This document shows positions 55,326 to 64,000 of a stretch of DNA of 64,000 nt, piece after piece. The first letter of the stretch is position 1. Every line of letters starts with the position of its first letter. Source of the stretch: Stomoxys calcitrans (taxonomy: Eukaryota > Arthropoda > Insecta > Diptera > Muscidae); NCBI RefSeq assembly GCF_963082655.1, contig NC_081555.1:91551272-91615271 (forward strand), given 5' to 3'. A model generated the notes under the pieces. The model saw only the letters and a program-made list of their open reading frames with translations, was not told the origin of the DNA and did not search any database. A program made the position numbers and the translations under genes.

Positions 55326-57407
55326 GTAGGGAAAAATGTTTAGACACAAAACGAAGTCATCTGGTGGGTTGCAAAATCCGAGCTTAAACACCCTAAATCT
55401 CCCACGTGCCAACTGGCACCTTAAAATTTAATCATCAGTCCGTTGCAAATGTTTTTGCAGAGACACTGATGACCTTGAAGGTCTAGGGTTGGTATCGTAC
55501 ACTAAAAAAATATTTAGGATAAGAGCAAAATCAGTTTTTAGTCATATGGTACATGTGAATGACATCGTAGATATGTAAAAAGACTTGATGGTCTTATATG
55601 GAACGAGTTTTTGCTTGTACAAAGTAGTGGGGTAAGCACCTACTTTGAGTAGGACAAAAAACTCAGGAAATTAAGACCATCAGGACTGTTTTATATTTTT
55701 GCTATGCCTTTGTTCCTGTTGCGAATATTCAAAGGTCATGTTTAAGATTTTGATCGGTGTTTGCTCTTGTTAAACTCCACCCACTTTACAATCAATATTT
55801 TGTGACTTAAACTACTTGACTTTTTAGCTTAGGTAAACAAGTTATGTCTTCAATACAAAATGCTTTGTTACACTGCATTACAGCAGTATAAGCCATCGAA
55901 GAAGAGAATTGTCATCAAAGATGCACAACCGCTTCTAGAGATGAGTATTTTAATTGCTTTTCACTTTGGCATTTTAAAATATCTTGTTGACTTCGATGGT
56001 TGCATGGCTAAACCACTTGGTTGAATGGTTAAAGATGACATTTGTTCAATGCTATGGAAGATCCTTTTCCCACTTTCCTCTCTTGTGCCACAAATGGCAA
56101 TCGCCTATGGTGGTACTTATGTTTTGTTGTCATTGCAACAGCTTTCGGTATCTGTAAATGTTGCCAAATGACTACTTGTTTTCCTGCCCCCCTCCGTTGG
56201 TGTTTATGTCACAACTTAATTGCTTACATTCACCAGAGATAACATCATCATTTTCTAACGACGTACAATTAGTAAAAATTTATGTGGCGACATTGTTTGT
56301 GTTTCCATTTGCATCCATTTTTATGGAAGGAAATTGTTTTGCATTGATGGTTTTGACTTTAAAAATTACTTTTTAAATCGGAGAAAAATTTTTCCGGCAT
56401 CTGAAGGTTAAGAAAGAAAATGTTTAAAAAAATTTCCTGTTAAAAAACAAATTCATAAAAATGTTGCCTTTAAGAACATCTCGTGGTAATTTAGTCTTTA
56501 AAGAAAAGTTCATCCTGATTTTGATTTTAGAAAAAATGTCTTTATAGAAAATTTTATTGACGTTTTGACATAAAGACGACAAAATGAAAATTTCATGTAA
56601 ATTTTTGTCTTTAGAGAAGATTTAAAAAAATTTTTGTCTTTGGAGAAAATTTCATAGAAATTTTGTTATTAGAGAAAATTTCATGAAAATTTTGTCTTTT
56701 AAGAAAATTTTATGGAATCTTAATCTTTTGAGAAAATTTCATCGAAATTTGGCAATTTATGAAAATTGCGTGGAAATTTTGTCTTCAGAGAAATTTTCAT
56801 GAAAATTTTGTCTTTGGAGAAAATTTCGTGGAAATTTTTCTTTGAGAAAATTTTATGTAAATTTTTTCTTTGAGAAAATTTTATGGAAATTTTTTCTTTG
56901 AGAAAATGTCATGGAAATTCGGTACATTTGTCATTGAAAGTCCTTCGTAAACTGTAACATCTTATCCCCAAGAGAACTAAGGCTAACAATTGTTTTGTGG
57001 GTCCAAGAACCTTTGCTGCGTCACTAGGTACAGTTTTGTGGTGGCAGTTATTAACAAGAGAGAGAAAATGGAGTATGGTAGTGGATGGTCCATCAACGGT
57101 ATACGTCGACCTTCTTACGAACTTGCCAGGGCCTCTTCAAGATTGTGACGATGAAGTCTTATATAGGGGCCGTTTAAATATATAATTTTTGGAAATAAGG
57201 CTCAGCTAACATGTACCGTTGCGCAAGACTTGATGTTGTCAGGATATTTTGAAAATATACTTTCCGAGAAGATATTTGAATCCATACTTAGGAATTGCAA
57301 TCCCTGATTGTAAACCGCCGACTAGAAGATTGGACGAGGCCCGGAGACATGATAGCATTGGCGTAGCTAGAAATTTTTCCTTGGGGGAGCTAAAGCCCAA
57401 CCAAAAG
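55326..57407. repeat. Unassigned interval with a ~34-bp degenerate repeat (56390-56930)
   Basis: 55326-56390 shows no gene or repeat I recognise. 56390-56930 is the GAGAAAATTTCATGGAAATT-type repeat also at 34060-34420. 56940-57400 is unassigned. Confidence 0.5.
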
Positions 57408-58790
57408 AAAACAAGTAAAAGCGTGCAAAGTTCGGCCGGGCCGAATCTTATATACCCTCCACCATGAATCGCATTTGTTGACTTCTTTTCCCGGCATCTC
57501 TTCTTAGGCAAAAAAGGATATAAGAAAAGATTTGCTCTGCTATTAGAGCGATATCAAGATATGGTCCGGTTTGGACCACGTTAAAATATATGTTGGAGAC
57601 CTGTGTAAAATGTCATCAAATTCGAATAAGAATTGCGCCCTTTGGGGGCTCAAGAAGTAAAATAGAGAGATCGATTTATATGGGAGCTGTATCGGGCTAT
57701 AGACCGATTCAGACCATAATAAACACGTATGTTGATGGTCATGAGAGGATGCGTCGTACAAAATTTCAGGCAAATCGGATAATAATTGCTCAAGAAGTCA
57801 AGATCCCAGATCGGTTTATATGGCAGCTATATCAGGTTATCAACCGATTTGAACCTTATTGAACACAGATGTTGAAAGTAAGAATAAAATACATCGTGCA
57901 AAATTTTAGCCAAATCGGATAGGAAGCTCAAGAAGTCAAGTCCCCAGATCTGTTTATATGGCAGCTATATCTGGTTATGGGCCGATTTGAACCATACTTG
58001 GCACAGTTGTTGGATATCGTAATAAAATACTTCGTGCAAAATTTCATTCCAATCGGATAAGAATTGCGCACTCTAGAGGCTCAAGAAATCAAGACCCAAG
58101 ATCGGTTTATATGGCAGCTATATCAGGTTATGGACCGATTTGAACCATACTTGGCACAGTAGTTTGATATCATAACAAAACACGTCGCACAAAGTTTCGT
58201 TCCAATCGGGTAAGAATTGCGCACTCTAGAGGCTCAAGAAGTCAAGATCCAAGATCGGTTTATATGGCACTATATCCAAACATGGACCGATTTGGCCCAT
58301 TTACAATACCAACCGACCTACACTAGTAAGAAGTATTTGTGCAAAATTTCAAGTGGCTAGCTTTACTCCTTCAGAAGTTAGCGTGCTTTCGACAGACAGA
58401 CGGACGGACGGACAGACGGACGGACATGGCTAGATCGTCATGAAATGTCGTGACGATCAAGAATATATTGGGTTGCCCAAAAAGTAATTGCGGATTTTTC
58501 ATATAGTCGGCGTTGACAAATTTTTTTACAGCTTGTGACTCTGTAATTGCATTCTTTCTTCTGTCAGTTATCAGCTGTTACTTTTAGCGTGCTTTAGAAG
58601 AAAAGTGTAAAAAAAGTATATTTGATTAAAGTTCATTCTGAGTTTTATTAAAGATGTATTTACTTTCTTTTAAAAAATCCGCAATTACTTTTTGGGCCAC
58701 CCAATATATACTTTATGGGGTCTCAGACGAATATTTCGAGTAGTTACAAACAGAATGACGACCATCCTATGGTAGAGGGTATAAAAATAT
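57408..58790 (-). repeat. DINE-1/Helentron-like element, family A, full length, with nested mariner
   Basis: AAACAAGTAAAAGCGTGCAA, hairpin TTCGGCCGGGCCGAA, TATATACCCTCCACCATG. About six monomers, GACAGACGGACGGACGG, then CAAGAATA interrupted by the mariner at 58468-58704, and ACTTTATGGGGTCTCAGACG to CATCCTATGGTAGAGGGTAT. Confidence 0.9.
58468..58704. mobile_element. Internally deleted mariner element
   Basis: Inverted ends TTGGGTTGCCCAAAAAGTAA and TTACTTTTTGGGCCACCCAA with TA duplicated at 58466-58467 and 58705-58706. 237 bp, non-coding, inserted at the same spot of a DINE core as the copy at 5034. Confidence 0.92.
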
Positions 58791-58799
58791 TAATTTAAA

Positions 58800-60330
58800 C
58801 AAGTATTATCAACCTACAGCAGCTGTATCGACCCTACAAAGTACATATATTTCGGATCGTCCTAAAATTCTAAGACGATTTAACGATGTCCGTGTGCCTG
58901 TCCGTCCGTCTGTTGTAATCACTCTACAGCCTTCAAAAATTAAGATATTGAGCTGAAATTTGCCACAGATACGTGTTTTAAATGCACGCTGGTTAAGTTC
59001 TTGAACGGGCCAAATCAGACCATATTTGGATATAGCTGCTATATAGACCGATTTGCCGATAAAGGGTCTAATGACCATAAATGCTTTATTTTACATCCGA
59101 TTTCGCTGAAATTTGAAACAGTGGGTAGTTTCAGGCCTCCCGATATCTGACGTAAATATGGTTCAGATCGGTCTATATTTAGATATAGCTGCCATATATA
59201 CCGATCTGCCGATAAAGAGTCTGAAGCCCATAAAAGCTTTATTTTTTAACCAATTTTGCTGAAATTTGAAACATTGAGTAGATTTAGGCCTCCCGACATC
59301 TTACCTAAATATGGTTCATATCGGACTATATTTATATATAGCTGCCATATGTACCGATCTGCTGATAAAGGGTCTGAAGGCCATAAAAGCTTATTTTTAA
59401 CCGATTTCGCTGAAATTTGAAAAAGTGGGTAGTTTTGGTCCTCCAAACATAGGAACCAAATATGGTTCAGATCGGATTATATTTAGATATAGCTGCCATA
59501 TAGACCGATCTCCCGATTAAGGGTCTGAAGCCCATAAAAGTTTCATATATAACCCGATTTCCCTGAAATTTGAAACAGTGGGTAGTTTTAGTCCTACCGA
59601 CATCTGACCTGAATATGGTTCAAATCGGACTATATGTAGATATAGCTGCCATATAGACCTATCTCCCGATTAAGGGTCTGAAGCCCATAAAAGTTTCATA
59701 TATAACCCAATTTCCCTGAAATTTGAAACAGTGGGTAGTTTTAGTCCTATCGACATCTGACCTGAATATGATTCAAATCGGACTATATCGGATCTGCCAA
59801 TAAAGGGTCTAAAGCCCATAAAATCTTTATTGATTACCCGATTTCGCTGAAATTTGAAACAGTGGCTTATTTTAATCCTCCTGATATCTTACCTTAATAT
59901 GGTTCAAATCGGACTATATGTAGATATAGCTGCCATATAGACCGATCTCCCGATAAATTGTCTGAAGCGAATAAAAGCTTTTTTTTTTATCCGATTTCGC
60001 TGAAATTTTAAACCGTAAGTAGTTTTAGGCCACTTGCCTTCCGACCTAAATATAGTAAAGCTCAGACTGTATTAAGATATAGCCGCCATATAGACCAATG
60101 TGATGACTAAGGGTCTGAAGCTCATAAAAGCTTTATTTATTACCCGATTTTGTTGGAATACAAAATTCAACAGTGACTTATATTTATTAGACCACTCAAT
60201 GTCTGTTCTGAGTTTGGCTGCATTAGTTATTCAATTTTCACCAGATTGTGACGAAAGGGGGTTTACATATATACCCGAGGTGGTGGGTATCCAAAGTTCG
60301 GTCCGGCCGAACTTAATGCCTTTTTACTAA
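58800..60330 (+). repeat. DINE-1-like element, family B, start eroded
   Basis: Core GACCCTACAAAGTACATATA, GATTTAACGATGTCCGTGTG. About nine monomers. End ATATACCCGAGGTGGTGGG, hairpin TTCGGTCCGGCCGAA, CTTAATGCCTTTTTACTA. Confidence 0.85.
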
Positions 60331-62150
60331 TTTTTGTGTAGTTTGTATTTTACTCGCATATATCTTTCATTTGAGTCGTACATTGTAATGCTCATTCTAT
60401 AAATCCCATTGCTGGAGCAGGTATGGTAGTTTCACGCGTCATGTTCTTAACGTTGAACTATATGAAAAACATTTTTAGAACATGACTTTGATAAAAATAA
60501 ATGCATCGCTTTGTCATTAAGTTATTAATGCGATCTTAACAAATAACTGTCTTCTTTTCTATTATTAGCCTGCGTCTATAACCCACATAGATAGATGGTA
60601 GGTAAAACTTCAATCAAAGTATTTTTTCCATGTTCCTTTTACAAAAACTGGATTTGAAACTCCATGCAAACACAACGCAAATTCTGTTGCTATAAATCTT
60701 AAAGCTAGACAAATATAAAATTTTCAAAATTATGCGGAAGTTGTTGAGCTTCGGCGTCAGATTATGTCTAAAATTTAAACAACTTAGTTTTCAGTTTTCC
60801 ATGGTCTACGACTATGGAATAGCAATAGGCAAGGAAATTGTTTTCTAAACAAGAAATATAAGGTAAGGCACAATTCTATATGGCAACGGCTCTATGACTC
60901 ACCCAATTCATAGAAACCCACTCTCGCAAACATATTCATGAAACTATGAATCAAAGATTAATGTTGAAAGGCACAAACTGACCTACCTTCACGCCAACAC
61001 TCGTAGTCTTGTGTAGCATATGAAAACGCTTGAAAATACTTTCCTGTGTATAGGAGTTTCCATATAAGCTAAGCTTCTTTCAGAGTTTCATTTAAATTGT
61101 AACAATTCCTGAAAAACCAGATCCTCAACTGCGATAGCCGATGTTGACTTGGAAATGTGTATTTATTTTGCAAAACATTGTTCCACAATGTTTGGCATGT
61201 AAGTTGGTGAAACTAAACGTGACCATGGGTATTAGATTAAATAAAATGTAGCCAAAACGCTGAAGGACATATAAAAGTGGGACATTGTTTGCTAGACACA
61301 TGACACTTAGTTTTATTAAAATATGAAATACAATAAACAAAATGTTTAGACATTCTGTTGTTGGATAAGACCAAGTTTCCAGTTTTGTATTTTTTTTTTA
61401 TTAGAAAATAAAATTTAGAATTTTTTTTTTTTTGAAGCCGGCTGGCTGTCAATTGCAATAAAATTGTGCCATTCATATTTATTACTCTTTAGATATGGGC
61501 ACTGGAACAGTCAGCTCAATTTACTTGCTGATTCGCTGCGGCGTAATATCTATCTATGAAACCCATTCAGCATTTTGGAATGTGGTTTTGCATATAGCAA
61601 ACAACTAAGCCATAACTAACCACTACAACAAATGATAGCAACCATCAAACGATTTGTCCAATAACACCCAACCTCCATCTCCATCAACTCACAGATCAAC
61701 AAGAATTGCAACCTATGCATAAATTAGTACGAAAAAAAAGTGTCAACACCACAATATGAATAGAGTAATAGAAATCGTTGAAAATCAACAAATAGTAATG
61801 ATCTTTGGATCAATGATCAAACTGTACGTTAATCGGTGAGCATTTTAAATGTTGCGAGACATTCAAATGTTGCAGAGTAACTGATACTGATACTTGGATC
61901 AATGATCAAACTGTTTGTTAAACGGTGAACATTTGAAATGTTGCGAGACATTCAAATGTTGCAGAGTAACTGATACTTCTGTTTATCTGCGAAGAATGTT
62001 GTTAGTATTTCGGGGTCTACGAAAATTAATAAGAAAAGTCGAACATTTGACAAAAGTAAATTACACTACTACTTAACTTCCCTCTACATGGCACAGGATT
62101 CAAAAAACCCGCCTTCTTTTTTTTGAGAAAAATGAGATTCTATCACATAA
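60331..62150. other. Unique-looking interval, with an 89-bp tandem duplication
   Basis: No gene recognised. TTGGATCAATGATCAAACTG occurs at 61805 and 61894, defining an 89-bp direct duplication over 61800-61978 with few differences. Two inverted ACATTGT/ACAATGT heptamers (Doublesex-core-like) lie at about 61180-61196. Confidence 0.5.
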
Positions 62151-63219
62151 AAACAAGTAAGAGCGTGCTAAGTTCCGACGGGCCGAATCTTATATACGCT
62201 CCACCATGGATCGCATTTGTCGAGTTCTATGCGCGGTATCTCTTTTTAGGCAAACATAGAATATTGAGTAAGAACTGTTATGCTATTGGAGCTATATCAA
62301 GTTATAGTCCGATTCGGACCATAAATGAATGATGAACATTGTAGAAGTTATTGTGCGATATTTCAGTTCATTCGGATAAGAATTGCGACTTGTAGGGGCT
62401 CAAGAAGCAAAATCGGGAGATCGGTTTATATGGGAGCTGTATCAAGCTATTGATCGATTCAGAACATATTAGACACGTATGTTGAAGGTCATGAGAGAAG
62501 TCGTTGTACAAAATTTCAGCCAAATTGTATGAGAATTGTGCCCTCTAGAGGCTCAAGAAGTCAGGATCCCAGATTGGTTTATATGGCAGCTATATCAGGT
62601 TCTAACCGATTCACGTCATACTTAGCACAGTTATTTGTTGACATAACAAAACATCTCATGCAAAATTTCAGCCAAATCAGACGCGAATTGGCTCAAAAAG
62701 TCAAAATCCATGATCGGTTTATATGACAGCTATAACAGATTATGTCCCGATTTGAATCATGCCAGCACAGTTGTTGGGAGTGATACCAAAACACTACGTG
62801 CAAAAAAAACGTTCAGCTAAATCGGATGAGAATTGCGCCCTCTAGAGGCTCCAGAAGTCAAGATCCAAAATCGGTTTATATTGCAGTTATATGAAAACAT
62901 GGACCGATTTGGCCCATTTACAACCCAACCGACCTACACTAATAAACAGTATTTGTGCAAAATTTTAAGCGGCTAGCTTTATTCCTTCGAAAGTTAGCAA
63001 GATTTCGACAGACAGACGGACGGACGGACGGACGGACGGACGGACAGACGGACGGACGGACGGACAGACGGACGAACAGACGGACGGACATGGCTAGATC
63101 GACTTAAAATGACATGACGATCAAGAGCATGTATACTTAATGGGGTCTCAGACGCATTTTTCGAGGTGTTACAAACAGAATGACGAAATTAGTATACCCC
63201 CGTTTTATGGTGGAGTGTA
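62151..63219 (-). repeat. DINE-1/Helentron-like element, family A, full length
   Basis: AAACAAGTAAGAGCGTGCTAA, TTCCGACGGGCCGAA, TATATACGCTCCACCATGG. About five monomers, an expanded (GACG)n core (63008-63090) and CCCCCGTTTTATGGTGGAGT. Followed without gap by a family B start. Confidence 0.88.
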
Positions 63220-63462
63220 TAACAAGTAAAAAGGCATCAAGTTCGTCCGGGCCGAACTTTGGATACCCACCACCTCGAGTATATATGTAAACCTTTCGTC
63301 ATAATCCATCATAATCATAGCAGCTATATCGAAATATGCTCCCTCTTGGACCAAATTCGGCACGGACATTGAGGGGTCTAATATCACTTTTGTAGAGCAA
63401 AATATTGGTCTTTTTGGAAGCTTTATCCAAATATAGACCGATTCGAACCATATAAAGGGTGA
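63220..63462 (-). repeat. DINE-1-like family B, hairpin-end fragment
   Basis: ACAAGTAAAAAGGCATCAAG, GTTCGTCCGGGCCGAAC, GATACCCACCACCTCGAGT, then one monomer, cut by the palindromic transposon at about 63463. Confidence 0.8.
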
Positions 63463-64000
63463 TTTTTTTGAGGTTAGGATTTTCATGCATTAGTATTTGA
63501 CAGATCACGTGGGATTTCAGACATGGTGTCAAAGAGAAAGATGCTCAGTATGCTTTGACATTTCATCATGAATAGACTTACTAACGAGCAACGCTTGCAA
63601 ATCATTGAATTTTATTACCAAAATCAGTGTTCGGTTCGAAATGTGTTCATTCACCGTAACGTTGCGTCCAACAGCATCTTTGAAAAAATACGGTCCAATG
63701 ATTCCACCAGCGTACAAACCTCACCAAACAGTGCATTTTTCGGGATGCATGGGCAGTTCTTGAACGGCTTCTGGTTGCTCTTCACTCCAAATGCGGCAAT
63801 TTTGCTTATTTACGTAGCCATTCAACCAGAAATGAGCCTCATCGCTGAACGGTGAATGAACACATTTCGAACCGAACACTGATTTTGGTAATAAAATTCA
63901 ATGATTTGCAAGCGTTGCTCGTTAGTAAGTCTATTCATGATGAAATGTCAAAGCATACTGAGCATCTTTCTCTTTGACACCATGTCTGAAATCCCACGTG
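63463..64000. mobile_element. Palindromic (foldback) Tc1/mariner-superfamily remnant, runs off the window
   Basis: 63506-63656 and 63850-64000 are inverted copies of 151 bp with no net gap (paired positions sum to 127506), around a 193-bp spacer. Each arm encodes a transposase N-terminus (MNRLTNEQRLQIIEFYYQNQ, then CSVRNVF). The spacer on the minus strand encodes a catalytic-core piece (YAGGIIGPYFFKDAVGRNVT and a preceding SDEAHFWLNGYVNKQN). Such residues belong to the DD37-type branch of the superfamily as far as I can judge. No complete transposase can be made. Confidence 0.8.

Noticed and set aside
61180..61196. Paired ACATTGT/ACAATGT as a Doublesex enhancer
   Set aside because: No sex-specific gene lies nearby in the window; two short motifs are not enough.

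Overview
The window is nuclear DNA of a higher (calyptrate, probably muscid) fly. The evidence is a set of cyclorrhaphan-type yolk protein genes (lipase-related vitellogenins) with small spliceosomal introns, embedded in a dense mass of DINE-1/INE-1/mini-me-type (Helentron-associated) repeats, tRNA-derived SINEs, non-LTR retrotransposons and mariner fragments. The exact species cannot be named from sequence alone; a muscid such as Musca, Stomoxys or Haematobia is an inference.

Genes. Four yolk protein (Yp) genes are recognisable. Three lie on the minus strand: one truncated by the left edge (start codon at 66), one at 7957-6577 and one at 15691-14244. A fourth, at 37671-39084, points the other way, so the third and fourth are divergent across 22 kb. 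The three complete genes are intact (410, 427 and 449 aa). The two minus-strand genes have two introns, the plus-strand gene only the first. All have a secretion signal and a lipase fold in which the nucleophile serine is replaced by asparagine, as expected for non-catalytic yolk lipases. A second, unrelated locus on the minus strand (51200-43812) has three exons that splice in frame. It encodes a Ser/Thr/Asn/Gln-rich linker followed by one C-terminal chitin-binding (peritrophin-A, six-cysteine) domain; its 5' exons are not visible.

Repeats. Most remaining DNA is accounted for by: (i) about 25 DINE-1/Helentron-like elements in three related families, each with a (GTCY)n proto-microsatellite near one end, a body of ~153-bp tandem monomers and a terminal GC-rich hairpin; (ii) three copies of one RNase-H-bearing non-LTR element, plus fragments of two others; (iii) two copies of an RTE-like element, each split by later insertions; (iv) four copies of an internally deleted mariner; (v) about five SINEs with tRNA-like A and B boxes; (vi) a palindromic Tc1/mariner-superfamily remnant at the right edge.

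Most striking feature. Immediately upstream of the third Yp gene, about 430 bp from its inferred start site and inside the divergent Yp interval, is a 37-copy, indel-free 41-bp minisatellite (16218-17734). Each unit carries a perfect 17-bp dyad (ATTCAGCCTGGCTGAAT) and a second, smaller dyad. Core units are identical and variants sit mostly towards the edges. It is not explained by any transposon in the window and is the best candidate for an undescribed regulatory or structural array. Other notable items are a ~725-bp expansion of the DINE (GTCY)n tract, a nested RTE/DINE/mariner stack in the chitin-binding gene's intron, and a CGATA cluster between the divergent Yp genes.
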